Shown in pieces: positions 15,204 through 24,128 of a stretch of DNA of 64,000 nt. The notes under the pieces are model-generated. The model saw nothing but the letters and a program-made list of their open reading frames with translations. It was not told where the DNA came from and ran no database searches. A program made the position numbers and the translations under genes. The stretch comes from DAISJI01 sp964559835 (GTDB taxonomy: Bacteria; Acidobacteriota; Terriglobia; Terriglobales; Acidobacteriaceae): the NCBI GenBank assembly GCA_964559835.1, contig CAZLJE010000025.1, positions 1-64,000 on the forward strand, in the 5' to 3' direction. Positions within the stretch are counted from its first letter, which is position 1. Each line of letters begins with the position of its first letter.

Positions 15204-18021
15204 CCGTGTCGATTTCTTTTAACGCGGCACTGCAGCGTTCACACACCGTCGGATATCGCGCATCCGCCCCGACCTGGGTCGAATAGTTCCAGCAACGCTC
15301 GCATTTTTGGCCAGAAGCCTTGCGGATTTCAACCTGAATTCCGCTGCTGCCGCCATTTTCCGATGGCGCCTTCTCTAATTGGACGCCGGAAACCAGAAAG
15401 AAGTAGCGCAAATCCTTTTGGTGCCGCTCCAGCAGACTGAACAGCGTCTCCGGCGCCGACAGTACCACCTCCGCATCCAGCGCCTTGCCGATAAGCTGCT
15501 GGGCGCGGGCGTTTTCCAGCGCCTTCTGTACTTCGACCCGGACCTTCACCAACTCGTCCCAATCCTTCAACAAACCCGAAGCCTGCTCGCCAGTAGCTCC
15601 GGCGGCTGCCCTTAGCTTTTTCGGATCGGGGAACAGCGCCAGGTGCACGCTTGCTTCCCGCCCGGCCATCTTTGGCAGGAATCCCCACACCTCGTCCGCC
15701 GTGAAGCTCAGGACGGGCGCGAGCAGGCGCACCAGCGCCTCGCCGATCATCCAGATCGCCGTCTGCGCCGACCGCCGCGCCTTCGACTTCGGCGCGTATG
15801 TGTACAGACGGTCCTTCAGTACGTCGAAGTACACAGCGCTCAGGTCCGTGTTGGAGAACGCGTTCAGCTCCTGGTAAATGCGGTGGAACGTGAACTCCGC
15901 ATACCACTGCATGCAGCGCTCGGCGACATCCGCCGTCCGCAGCAGCATCACGCGATCGAGGAACTCCATCTCCCCCGGCGCGACCGCATCTTTTGCCGGA
16001 TCGAAGTCGTACAGGTTGCTGAGCACGTAGCGGAAGGTGTTGCGAAACTTCCGATAGCTTTCCGCCAGCACCTTCATCAGCCCGTCATCGGCGCGGACGT
16101 CTTCGCGGAAATCGACCGACGACACCCACAGGCGCACGATCTCCGCGCCTTGCTGTTCCGCGACCGCCACCGGATCCACCCCGTTGTTTAGCGACTTCGA
16201 CATGGCACGGCCCTGCATGTCGAGTGTCCAGCCATTGGTCGACACCATGTTGTACGGCCGCTGGCCCCGGGCGCCGATCGAGCACAGCAGGGAACTGTGG
16301 AACCACCCGCGGTATTGGTCGCCGCCTTCCAGGTACAGATCGGAAGGCCACGGCAATCCCGGTTCGTTGCCTTGTACCGCCAGGTAGCTGGACCCCGACT
16401 CGAACCATACGTCGATGATGTCCATTTCCTTACGGAACACGCCGTGCCCGCATTTACATTTTGTTCCGGCAGGGAGGATGTCTTCTGCCTTTTTCGTGTA
16501 CCACGCGTCGGCGCCCTCGCTTCGGAATAAATCGATGACCGCGCGATTTACTTCCGGTGTTTGCAGGAACTCGTCGCACGACTCGCAGAAGAACATCGCA
16601 ATGGGCACACCCCAGATGCGTTGCCGCGATATACACCAGTCCGGCCGCGTGGCGATCATGTTCGAGATGCGCTCTTCGCCCCAGGCCGGGTCCCACTTCG
16701 TCTTTTTGATCTCGTCCAGCGCCTTCTGCCTAAGCGTGGAGTCTCCGATCTTCGCTTCCATCGAGATGAACCACTGCTCAGTCGCCCGGAAGATCACCGG
16801 GTTGTGACACCGCCAGCAGTGCGGATATGAGTGCTCGATGTTCTCGCGGTGCATCAGCACGCCGCGACTCTTCAGCAGCTCCACGATCGGCTCATTCGCC
16901 TTGAATACCTTCAGCCCGTCATACTCCGGCAACCCGTTCCGGAGGCGTCCGGCCTCATCCACGTTGCACGTCTGGTCGATGCCGTACTTCACGCCGGTAT
17001 AGAAATCGTCAGCGCCATGCGAAGGCGCGGTGTGGACCGCGCCCGTGCCTTGGTCCATCGTGACGTAATCCGCCAGCACGCCAAGGATGCTGCGCTCCAG
17101 GAACGGATGCGCGAATGTAGTGCGCTCCATCTTGCGCCCTGGAAAGCGCGCGACGACCTCGTTCGTCAATCCGCACTTCTCCGCCGTCACCTGCGCCAAC
17201 TTCTCCGCGACGATATACACCTCGCCGCCCGACAGCAGCCCTACGTACTCTTCATCAGGGTGATACGCCACTGCCATCGAAGCCGGCAGCGTCCACGGCG
17301 TCGTTGTCCAGATGATCGTGTTGACGGTTTTTCCCGCGAGCGCCGGGTCGATCTGCGCCGGATCGCTCGTCATGCGGTACTTCACCCAGATGCTCGGGCT
17401 CGTGTGGTTCGCGTATTCGACTTCCGCTTCCGCCAGCGCGGTGTGGTCGTGGATGCACCAGTACACCGGGCGCAGGCCCTTGTACACCGCGCCTTGCTCG
17501 ACGAACCGGTACAGCGTCTCGATGACGGTCGCCTCGTACTCCGGCGCCATCGTCAAGTACGGCTTTTCCCACCGCCCCAGTACGCCGATGCGCTTGAACT
17601 GCGACCGCTGGAGATCGAGGTATTTCTGTGCGTATACCCGGCACGCCTTGCGCACATCGGCCGGGTCCATCTCGAGTTTCTTGCGCCCGAGCGCCTCGTC
17701 GACCTTGATCTCGATCGGCAGGCCGTGGCAGTCCCACCCCGGAATGTACGGCGAGTCGAACCCGGCCATCGTCTTTGATTTGACGACAAAATCCTTCAAT
17801 GACTTATTCAGCGCGTGTCCCAGGTGGATAGGTCCGTTGGCATAAGGCGGCCCGTCATGCAGGACATACTTCGGCGCACCGCTCCGCGCCTCGCGGATGC
17901 GCTCGTAAATGCCCATTTCCTCCCACCGGGCGAGCATTTTGGGCTCGTTCTGCGGCAGGTTTGCCTTCATGGGAAACTCGGTTTTGGGCAGGTTCAGTGT
18001 TGCTTTCAGTTCTGGCGGCAC
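15193..18021 (-). CDS. ileS: Isoleucyl-tRNA synthetase
   Basis: 942 residues, full length. The class I signature is PIHLGHALNK (HIGH motif) near residue 65 and AMSKSLNNG (KMSKS loop) in the second half. The CP1 editing region lies between them (TTPWTLPASMAVAYHP). The C-terminus has two CERC pairs forming a zinc knuckle, as in bacterial IleRS. It charges tRNA-Ile in the cytoplasm. The start is GTG 18021 with GGAGAAG upstream. A TATAAT -10 element lies 35 nt further upstream. Confidence 0.97.
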   Translation of the reverse strand: MPPELKATLNLPKTEFPMKANLPQNEPKMLARWEEMGIYERIREARSGAPKYVLHDGPPYANGPIHLGHALNKSLKDFVVKSKTMAGFDSPYIPGWDCHGLPIEIKVDEALGRKKLEMDPADVRKACRVYAQKYLDLQRSQFKRIGVLGRWEKPYLTMAPEYEATVIETLYRFVEQGAVYKGLRPVYWCIHDHTALAEAEVEYANHTSPSIWVKYRMTSDPAQIDPALAGKTVNTIIWTTTPWTLPASMAVAYHPDEEYVGLLSGGEVYIVAEKLAQVTAEKCGLTNEVVARFPGRKMERTTFAHPFLERSILGVLADYVTMDQGTGAVHTAPSHGADDFYTGVKYGIDQTCNVDEAGRLRNGLPEYDGLKVFKANEPIVELLKSRGVLMHRENIEHSYPHCWRCHNPVIFRATEQWFISMEAKIGDSTLRQKALDEIKKTKWDPAWGEERISNMIATRPDWCISRQRIWGVPIAMFFCESCDEFLQTPEVNRAVIDLFRSEGADAWYTKKAEDILPAGTKCKCGHGVFRKEMDIIDVWFESGSSYLAVQGNEPGLPWPSDLYLEGGDQYRGWFHSSLLCSIGARGQRPYNMVSTNGWTLDMQGRAMSKSLNNGVDPVAVAEQQGAEIVRLWVSSVDFREDVRADDGLMKVLAESYRKFRNTFRYVLSNLYDFDPAKDAVAPGEMEFLDRVMLLRTADVAERCMQWYAEFTFHRIYQELNAFSNTDLSAVYFDVLKDRLYTYAPKSKARRSAQTAIWMIGEALVRLLAPVLSFTADEVWGFLPKMAGREASVHLALFPDPKKLRAAAGATGEQASGLLKDWDELVKVRVEVQKALENARAQQLIGKALDAEVVLSAPETLFSLLERHQKDLRYFFLVSGVQLEKAPSENGGSSGIQVEIRKASGQKCERCWNYSTQVGADARYPTVCERCSAALKEIDTDAN

Positions 18022-18056
18022 CTCTGTGGCTTCTCCAATGTTCTGAGTATCTTCTC

Positions 18057-18062
18057 ATTATA
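18057..18062 (-). promoter_or_regulatory. -10 element TATAAT for ileS-lspA
   Basis: A perfect TATAAT on the minus strand, 35 nt before the ileS start codon. It leaves a short leader that contains the GGAGAAG ribosome site. No consensus -35 is visible at 16-18 nt. Confidence 0.55.
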
Positions 18063-18514
18063 GCGACTTAATGTTCGGTAGAAGATTCGTCACCCCCGGT
18101 GTAATTTCTGCTGCCTCCTTTGGTAACTGCTTCATTCCGAAACATCCGCGGCCTATTCGTGTTCTCTCTCATGGCGCAAGCTATCTCTGGGGTACTAAGG
18201 CCCTAAATCACGAGCCATTAACGTTCGGTGATGCCCGGCAGGCATCTAAACCGGACGTGCCAAGTTGTTGTTGCCGTCGCGATTGGCTGCACAACCAACA
18301 CTGATCATGAGTTCCGGCGGCAGTCCGGTAGCCAGAAGTGGGAATCCGATGACCAACATTGAGCAACTCCGGACGTACCCGCTCTCGCAAGCCCAGAACT
18401 CAGGGCATCAGCAGAGGTTCTGACTTGGCACGTAATGTGCTCACCGAGTAGCTGTAGAGCGCAGCCTTTCGGCGACTCTGAGCAAGGGACCGAACCCTGG
18501 GAAACAACGGTACT
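18063..18514. other. Divergent intergenic region between ileS and the TonB gene
   Basis: About 450 nt without a credible gene. Short frames exist on both strands but none has a good ribosome site or protein-like composition. It holds the ileS -10 at its left end and a sigma-54-type promoter near its right end. A structured RNA cannot be excluded, but I recognise none. Confidence 0.5.
18425..18440 (+). promoter_or_regulatory. Sigma-54 (-24/-12) type promoter before the TonB gene
   Basis: TTGGCACGTAATGTGC matches the -24/-12 consensus at all key places: GG and GC are separated by exactly 10 nt and the -24 block TTGGCACG is perfect. The only deviation is G for T in the -12 block (GTGC instead of TTGC). 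It ends 74 nt before the start codon at 18515. A sigma-54 activator is encoded at 7046-8422. Confidence 0.55.
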
Positions 18515-19534
18515 ATGGCATATCAGGCTCTCACACCTCCGTCGCAATACCAGTCACCGAGGCCAGCCCCCGATCTCAACTTCCTGGTCAAGTCCGACCA
18601 GTTCGACCAGTCGCTATGGCAGTCCATCAAGCAGCAGATCCATGAGCGGCTGCACCCGGAAAAGCTGCCCCCGTTGCATTTGACATCGCGGCCTGTCCAG
18701 GTGCGCGAGATCTGGGGCGCCTACAACTACAAGAAGCGCGGTGTGCTGACGTCGACCCTCCTGCACATGGCGGCGATCGGGGCCATCGTCGGCTTGACGA
18801 TTGCCGGACGCTCGGTCGTGCAGCAGGTCAAACACGAGGAATCCGTTCAACTGGTTGCCCCTGATGTCTCCGAGTACATGCCGCTGTCGAGCAAGAAGAA
18901 CGACACGCTGGCCGGCGGTGGTGGCGGCGGCGATCGCGACAAGATCCAGGCGCCTCGTGGACGTTTACCCAAGTTCGCCATGGAACAGATCACGCCCCCT
19001 GCGATGGTGATCCGCAACGATCACCCGAAGCTGGCGGTTGAGCCGACGATCGTCATGCCTCCGCAGGTGAAGATCGCCTCCGCGGCGTTGCCGAACCTCG
19101 GTGACCCCAAGGCGCCCATTATCGCGGGCCCGCCTTCCAACGGCACCGGGTCCGGTGGCGGCATCGGTTCGGGTAACGGCGGCGGTATCGGGAGCGGCGA
19201 AGGTCCCGGCCTCGGCCCCGGACGTGGCGGTGGCACGGGCGGGGGCATTTTCAAGGTCGGCGGCGGCGTCTCGGCTCCGCGCGCGATCTTTACGCCCGAT
19301 CCCGAATATTCGGAAGAAGCCCGCAAGGCGAAGTACCAGGGCACCTGCGTCCTCTGGCTGATCGTCGGTCCCGACGGCCGTCCGCGCGACGTGAAGGTCG
19401 CCCGCACCCTGGGCATGGGCCTCGACCAGAAGGCGATTGAGGCTGTCCGCAACTGGAAGTTCGAGCCGGCCATGAAGGACGGCCACGCCGTGGCGGTGCA
19501 GATCAACGTCGAAGTGAATTTCCGGCTGTACTGA
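18515..19534 (+). CDS. TonB-family energy transducer protein
   Basis: 339 residues. An unusually long N-terminal cytoplasmic part (1-75, with QYQSP and KLPPLHL) precedes one transmembrane helix (about 75-97: GVLTSTLLHMAAIGAIVGLTI). The periplasmic linker is Gly/Ser-rich (about 205-245) rather than the Pro-Lys linker of classical TonB. The C-terminal TonB domain (about 255-339) contains PDPEYSEEARKAKYQG, IVGPDGRPRDVKV and AIEAVRNWKFEPA. TonB proteins couple the proton motive force through ExbB/ExbD to outer membrane receptors. No exbB or exbD is adjacent; an ExbD homologue lies at 39155-39574. The upstream promoter is of sigma-54 type. Confidence 0.85.
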   Translation: MAYQALTPPSQYQSPRPAPDLNFLVKSDQFDQSLWQSIKQQIHERLHPEKLPPLHLTSRPVQVREIWGAYNYKKRGVLTSTLLHMAAIGAIVGLTIAGRSVVQQVKHEESVQLVAPDVSEYMPLSSKKNDTLAGGGGGGDRDKIQAPRGRLPKFAMEQITPPAMVIRNDHPKLAVEPTIVMPPQVKIASAALPNLGDPKAPIIAGPPSNGTGSGGGIGSGNGGGIGSGEGPGLGPGRGGGTGGGIFKVGGGVSAPRAIFTPDPEYSEEARKAKYQGTCVLWLIVGPDGRPRDVKVARTLGMGLDQKAIEAVRNWKFEPAMKDGHAVAVQINVEVNFRLY

Positions 19535-19545
19535 TTGTTGTGTAG

Positions 19546-19565
19546 CCCGGCCGCCTTCGGCCGGG
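19546..19565 (+). terminator. GC-rich hairpin after the TonB gene
   Basis: CCCGGCCG (19546-19553) and CGGCCGGG (19558-19565) pair perfectly around CCTT. No T-run follows, so it may only stabilise the 3' end. A better terminator lies 43 nt further on. Confidence 0.5.
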
Positions 19566-19607
19566 ACCTTGAAAAGTTCGTTCAACCACGCGAACTCAGC
19601 CGAAATC

Positions 19608-19644
19608 AAACGGGAGAAGCGAACCTGCTTCTCCCGTTTCGTTT
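19608..19644 (+). terminator. Intrinsic terminator downstream of the TonB gene
   Basis: A perfect 13-bp stem (19608-19620 with 19627-19639) and 6-nt loop, followed by CGTTT. The sequence between it and 19829 is a leader or spacer with a possible CCCACCT/AGGTGGG hairpin at about 19734-19764. Confidence 0.8.
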
Positions 19645-19829
19645 AGCCGCTCAATGAGCTTACGCTCGCGGTAAGCGCACCCCCGCGAAAATTCCGGATT
19701 CCGGAACAGAATCGAATTTGTTGTGGACTAAGCCCACCTTTTGTGTATTGTTCAACTTAGGTGGGGGCAGCACTTTATTGGGACGATAACAGGAGCTCTT
19801 AGCTTCTTGCTGAGCGCTTGGGGTGAGAT

Positions 19830-22373
19830 ATGTCTCGGTCGGCCAACGGTTCGGTCCAAAGCAGGAGTTTCGTTCGCACCTACCTCGTCGCCATTGCATT
19901 GGCGGCACTCCCTCTTTCCGCTTTCATCATCGGCGCCCACGATCTGTTGAGGAGGGAGACCTCGAAAAGGCTCGTCACCCAGAGCTCTCGCTCCGGCCAG
20001 ATGTTTGCCGGCCTCATGGAGCGGCCGCTGCTGGAGAGCTCCTCTTTCCTGCAGGCATTCGCGGAGCGGCCGGATGTCATTGGGCTTTGGCAGAGAAGGA
20101 ACTACGAGGAGCTAAACGGGGCGCTAGTGCGAGCGCACCAGCTCCGCCCCGATTTCATATCCGTGGCGCTTTACGACGCTTCTGGCACGGTCCGCTCCGC
20201 CTCGCCGGCAAACGCGGTCCTGCTTGGGACCAACTATCATTTTGCCGACGTTCTTGCCAAGGTAAAGCTTGCCAAGGTAAAGGATTCGGGGCGGCCGTTT
20301 GTTTCGCCTGTCTTCACGCTCCCGAACACTTCCGCGTACGCCGTGGCGATTGCCATTCCCGTGCGCGACCCACAAGGCGCATTGCTGGGCATTGCTGTCG
20401 GCGAACAAACACTCGACACCGTGACCCATGACATCTACGCCTATACGACCGAGGAAAACAACTCTCTGATCTTCATCGTAGATGCGGACGGCCAGATATT
20501 CGGCAAGCATGGCAAGCAGTTCTCCCTGGTTCCGGGTAATCGTGCTCTCGTCGACCGGCTCACGAAAGACAGTCACAGAGATACTGGCGAACGCATCAGG
20601 CTTGGTTCCCAGGACGTCATTGCCGCCTATGTGCCCATCCAGTCGATCGGGTGGGGAGTGCTGGTCAGCGTACCCGTCGCCGCCCTCGATCGCTCGCTGT
20701 GGACCGTGGAGCGCCAATTTGGGATGTTCGGCGGAGTCCTGTTGCTGCTTGGGGTGGGGGCTGGCTTCATCGTCGCTGCCGCCTTCCAGAAGTTCCGCGT
20801 CCGCGAAGAACTTTACCAGGCTCAGATCGAGCAACAGAACCGTGCCCTCGATCAGCGGCGCGCCGAAGCGGAAAAAGCGAACTCTCTCAAGAGCAAGTTC
20901 CTCGCCAACATGAGCCACGAGCTGCGCACGCCTCTCAACTCCATCCTCGGTTTCTCCGAGCTTCTGCAGGACCAGTCGGCGGGCCCTCTCAATGACAAGC
21001 AGACGCGCTGGATCGCCAACGTGCGCGTCGCCGGCAGGCACCTGTTGCAACTGATCAACGACATCCTAGACCTGGCAAAGATCGAAGCCGGCCAACTCCG
21101 CATCGATCCGGAGTCCTTTGTTCTGTCCGCTGCCCTGCCTGAAGTGCTCACCGTCATCCGTCCGCTGGCGATGGCGAAGCACATCGAGATCCATCAATCG
21201 GTCGACCCCGCTCTGGTTATCTCGGCGGACCGCGTTCGCCTGAAGCAGGTCCTGTACAACCTGCTCAGCAATGCCGTGAAGTTCAGTCCCCCCAGCACGG
21301 CGATCTCGCTATCGGCCACTGCAGAAGATTCGTACTGCCGCATCACCATACGCGATCAGGGTGTCGGCATTCCCGCGGACAAGCTGGACGTCATCTTCGA
21401 AGAGTTCAGTCAACTCGACGAGAGCACCGAAGAATCCGTCACTAAGGGGACTGGCCTCGGGCTGGCGATCTCCAGGCGTCTGATTGAAAGCCAGGGCGGC
21501 AAGATCACGGTCTCGAGCGAGGTTGGGAAGGGGACTGAGTTCACGTTCACTTTACCTATCGCCAAAATGGTCGGACCGGTCCCGAGCGCGGAGCTGTCGG
21601 TTGCAGCGGAGCGGACGCGCCCCCTGGTGCTGATCATCGACGACGAGGCCACCGCGCTCGAGTTGTTGTCCGAACATTTGAAGGCCGCCGGCTATGACAT
21701 CGCCGTGGCCATCACCGTGCGCGATGGCTTGGAGGGCGCGCGGACGTTGACGCCCGACGCTATAACCCTCGATGTCCTCATGCCGAGCGGAAGCGGCTGG
21801 GCCGTACTCGCGGAATTGAAGAGCGATCCCGTGACCGCCCGCATCCCGATCGTTGTGGTTTCCATCCTGGACCGGAAGGACGTCGGCTTTGCGCTCGGCG
21901 CCAACGACTACCTCGTCAAGCCGGTACAGAAGGACCTGCTCATCGAGACCATGCTGCGCCTGCTTTCCGGGCGCGAAGGCCAGGCCCGGATCCTGATCAT
22001 CGAAGATAATCCGGCGGACCTCCAGGTGATGACGGAGATGGCGCGCAATATCGGTTATCTCACCGACGCCGCCGTCACCGGAACCGAGGGCCTGGAGAAG
22101 TTGAAGAGCAAGCCGCACGCCGTGCTCCTCGACATCATGCTGCCGGACATGAATGGCCTGGAGATCCTCGGCCGCATTCGTGCAGACCCCGAATATCGCG
22201 ACCTGCCTGTCGTGATCGTGACCGCTAAGGAATTGGGACGTGAGGAAATGAAGGTCATCGAGAAGTTTGCCACCGCGAACGTCCGCAAGACCGACGCCTG
22301 GAAGGACGATTTGCTCCAGCGCATGCAGGCCGCGATCGCGAAAAAGCGTTCCAGTGCGAGAGAATCGGCGTGA
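19830..22373 (+). CDS. Hybrid sensor histidine kinase with Cache-type sensor and two receiver domains
   Basis: 847 residues. TM1 (17-35), an extracytoplasmic region (36-297) that looks like a double Cache sensor (SVALYDASGTV, YAVAIAIPVRDPQGALLGIAVG, AAYVPIQSIGWGVLVSVP), and TM2 (298-320). A coiled coil (322-355) leads to HisKA with phospho-site His363 (MSHELRTPLN), then HATPase_c (about 465-577; DQGVGIP, GTGLGLAI). Receiver 1 (598-715) has Asp648 and receiver 2 (720-840) has Asp768. A small in-frame duplication gives AKVKLAKVK near 144-151. The gene overlaps a single-domain receiver gene by GTGA. It probably forms a multistep phosphorelay; the output is not encoded here. Confidence 0.92.
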   Translation: MSRSANGSVQSRSFVRTYLVAIALAALPLSAFIIGAHDLLRRETSKRLVTQSSRSGQMFAGLMERPLLESSSFLQAFAERPDVIGLWQRRNYEELNGALVRAHQLRPDFISVALYDASGTVRSASPANAVLLGTNYHFADVLAKVKLAKVKDSGRPFVSPVFTLPNTSAYAVAIAIPVRDPQGALLGIAVGEQTLDTVTHDIYAYTTEENNSLIFIVDADGQIFGKHGKQFSLVPGNRALVDRLTKDSHRDTGERIRLGSQDVIAAYVPIQSIGWGVLVSVPVAALDRSLWTVERQFGMFGGVLLLLGVGAGFIVAAAFQKFRVREELYQAQIEQQNRALDQRRAEAEKANSLKSKFLANMSHELRTPLNSILGFSELLQDQSAGPLNDKQTRWIANVRVAGRHLLQLINDILDLAKIEAGQLRIDPESFVLSAALPEVLTVIRPLAMAKHIEIHQSVDPALVISADRVRLKQVLYNLLSNAVKFSPPSTAISLSATAEDSYCRITIRDQGVGIPADKLDVIFEEFSQLDESTEESVTKGTGLGLAISRRLIESQGGKITVSSEVGKGTEFTFTLPIAKMVGPVPSAELSVAAERTRPLVLIIDDEATALELLSEHLKAAGYDIAVAITVRDGLEGARTLTPDAITLDVLMPSGSGWAVLAELKSDPVTARIPIVVVSILDRKDVGFALGANDYLVKPVQKDLLIETMLRLLSGREGQARILIIEDNPADLQVMTEMARNIGYLTDAAVTGTEGLEKLKSKPHAVLLDIMLPDMNGLEILGRIRADPEYRDLPVVIVTAKELGREEMKVIEKFATANVRKTDAWKDDLLQRMQAAIAKKRSSARESA

Positions 22374-22741
22374 CCAGGATCCTCATCGCCGACGACGAGG
22401 AAATGAACCGCGAAGTGTTGCGTGAACTCCTGCAATTACAAGGTTTCGAAGTACGCGAAGCCGCTAATGGCCAGCAAGCGGTCGACGCCGCCAGGAGCGA
22501 TCCTCCCGACATCATCCTGATGGATATCCGCATGCCGCACGTCGACGGATTTGCGGCTTTGGAGAAACTGCGCTCCTCGCCCGCCACCGCCGCCATTCCC
22601 GTCGTCGCCGTCACCGCGTTTGCCATGGATTCCGACCGCCATCGCGCCCTGATGGCGGGCTTCAACGCTTACATCAGCAAACCCGTAGAATTCCCGTTGC
22701 TGCTGAAGACCATTCGTCAATTGTTGCCAAGCGAACCGTAG
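22370..22741 (+). CDS. Single-domain response regulator
   Basis: 123 residues from GTG 22370, coupled to the kinase gene by a GTGA overlap. It consists of one receiver domain only: acidic pair in IADDEE, phospho-Asp in IILMDIRMPHVDG, Thr in AVTAFAM, Lys in ISKPVEF. There is no output domain, so it works by protein contact or as a phosphate shuttle or sink, like CheY or DivK. Cognate pairing with the hybrid kinase upstream is very likely. Confidence 0.92.
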   Translation: MTRILIADDEEMNREVLRELLQLQGFEVREAANGQQAVDAARSDPPDIILMDIRMPHVDGFAALEKLRSSPATAAIPVVAVTAFAMDSDRHRALMAGFNAYISKPVEFPLLLKTIRQLLPSEP

Positions 22742-22754
22742 TACAGTTTGATTC

Positions 22755-22783
22755 GTGTACTAACCAGGCTTGCCTGGTGACAC
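22755..22783. repeat. Interspersed palindromic repeat, family F, second copy
   Basis: 29 bp with the same CCAGGCTTGCCTGG core and GTGT...ACAC flanks as 14645-14673. It lies 14 nt after the response regulator stop and may act as a 3' hairpin. Confidence 0.75.
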
Positions 22784-22874
22784 AAGGCGTGCTTAACCAA
22801 GCGTCAAGCCGAAATAAAACTTCGACTGCCAAACATCTCCGCAACGTCAACACTCGACTCGAATCCAACGTAGC

Positions 22875-23666
22875 ATGGACTTACAGGTTCGGGATAAATC
22901 CGCATTCATCAGCGGTTCTACCGCGGGCATCGGGTTCGCCATCGCGGAAGCTCTCGCACGCGAGGGCGCCCATGTCGTGATCAATGGTCGGACCGAAGAG
23001 CGCGCACGACGGGCGATCCAGAAGCTCGAGAACGTCGGCGTCGGCTCCGTAGAAGGCGTCGCTGCGGATTTCAGCTCCGCCGCGGGAGCGGAGCGGGTGC
23101 TCCGCGCCGCCCCTGACGTCGATATCCTCGTCAACAACGTCGGCATCTTCGAGCCCAAACCGTTCGAGGAGATCCCCGACGAGGACTGGTTCCGCTTCTT
23201 CGAAGTCAACGTCATGAGCGGTGTCCGGTTATCGCGCCACTACCTCCCCCGGATGAAACAACGCGGCTGGGGACGCATTGTGTTTATCTCCAGCGAATCG
23301 GCGCTGCAGATTCCGGCGGAGATGGTCCACTACGGCATGACCAAAACGGCGCAATTGGCGGTTGCCCGGGGAATGGCGGAGACGACTGCGGGAACTAACG
23401 TCACCGTGAACTCCGTTTTGGCGGGACCGACCGCGTCGGAGGGCGTCGGCGAATTCGTCGACCGGCTCGCGGCGGAGCGGAAGATATCAAAGGCGGAATT
23501 GGAGAGGGAGTTCTTTCGCACCGCGCGGCCTTCCTCGCTGCTGCAGCGCTTTGCCGAACCGTCTGAGGTGGCTTCGGTCGTCGCCTTTCTGTGCAGTCCT
23601 CTTGCGTCGGCCATCAACGGAGCCGCCGTGCGCGCCGACGGCGGCGTAGTCCGCGCCATCGCCTGA
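22875..23666 (+). CDS. SDR-family NAD(P)-dependent oxidoreductase
   Basis: 263 residues, a classical short-chain dehydrogenase. The cofactor site is GSTAGIG (14-20), the NNVG motif is at 87-90, and the catalytic residues are Ser140, Tyr153 and Lys157 (YGMTK). Arg39 after the second strand (INGRT) suggests NADPH preference. The C-terminal region has the usual AVRADGGVVR end. Proteins of this type reduce or oxidise sugars, fatty-acyl or aromatic substrates; the substrate cannot be read from the sequence. It stands alone between a two-component gene pair and a convergent iron operon. Confidence 0.9.
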   Translation: MDLQVRDKSAFISGSTAGIGFAIAEALAREGAHVVINGRTEERARRAIQKLENVGVGSVEGVAADFSSAAGAERVLRAAPDVDILVNNVGIFEPKPFEEIPDEDWFRFFEVNVMSGVRLSRHYLPRMKQRGWGRIVFISSESALQIPAEMVHYGMTKTAQLAVARGMAETTAGTNVTVNSVLAGPTASEGVGEFVDRLAAERKISKAELEREFFRTARPSSLLQRFAEPSEVASVVAFLCSPLASAINGAAVRADGGVVRAIA

Positions 23667-23677
23667 TCTCTCCTTCG

Positions 23678-23700
23678 TAGCGCCGGCGTCTCGCCTGCCA
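23678..23700 (+). repeat. Interspersed repeat, family A (diverged copy)
   Basis: TAGCGCCGGCGTCTCGCC, followed by TGCCA, matches the family A core but with a changed right arm. Confidence 0.6.
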
Positions 23701-23715
23701 CGGCACTCTTCACCG

Positions 23716-23740
23716 GTAGCACCGGCGTCCCGCCGGTCAC
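23716..23740 (+). repeat. Interspersed repeat, family A
   Basis: 25 bp containing ACCGGCGTCCCGCCGGTCAC, a near-perfect palindrome. It differs from the copy at 39075-39099 (opposite strand) by one base in the core. Confidence 0.75.
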
Positions 23741-24128
23741 GTACACTCTGAACTCCTCGCCATCGTGAAACCGTCGTGACCAACGTGTGAACCGGTTTTC
23801 CCGATTACTGACTTCCCCGCCTTATCACGACCCAATGTGGTCCACATCACATACAGCTTCCGCCGAAGCCGGTATTCTGACTAAGCACGCTAGCGTGCCC
23901 AGTGTGGTGTCTCTAACCGCCCCATTTGCTCTTTGATAATTTTTCCGACTCGACGAGATTGTCCGATTGTGCCTGCACATCCCCTTGGGACTGGCCTGTG
24001 GGATATCTTCGGTTTTGGCCGACTTTTTGTGGGACGCCTGGGACAAGGGGGGAGGGGGTATGTGGGACTCTAAGGTTTACTAAATAATAAGTCTTGGCAC
24101 TATCCCCTGAGCCATGCGCCAGGTGTTG

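Larger units (their letters stand above)
23667..24128. other. Convergent gap rich in short repeats
   Basis: About 460 nt between the SDR gene and the end of the iron operon. It holds two family A repeats and a 14-bp palindrome GCACGCTAGCGTGC (23886-23899). No gene or clear terminator is seen; the right half is AT-richer than its surroundings. Confidence 0.5.

Noticed and set aside
18063..18424. Structured RNA gene (6S, RNase P or SRP) in the long gap
   Set aside because: None of the conserved cores could be found by eye; a covariance-model search would be needed.
24093..24112. Possible sigma-54 promoter (CTTGGCAC) near the end of the iron operon
   Set aside because: No GC at the required distance and it points into the 3' end of the minus-strand operon.
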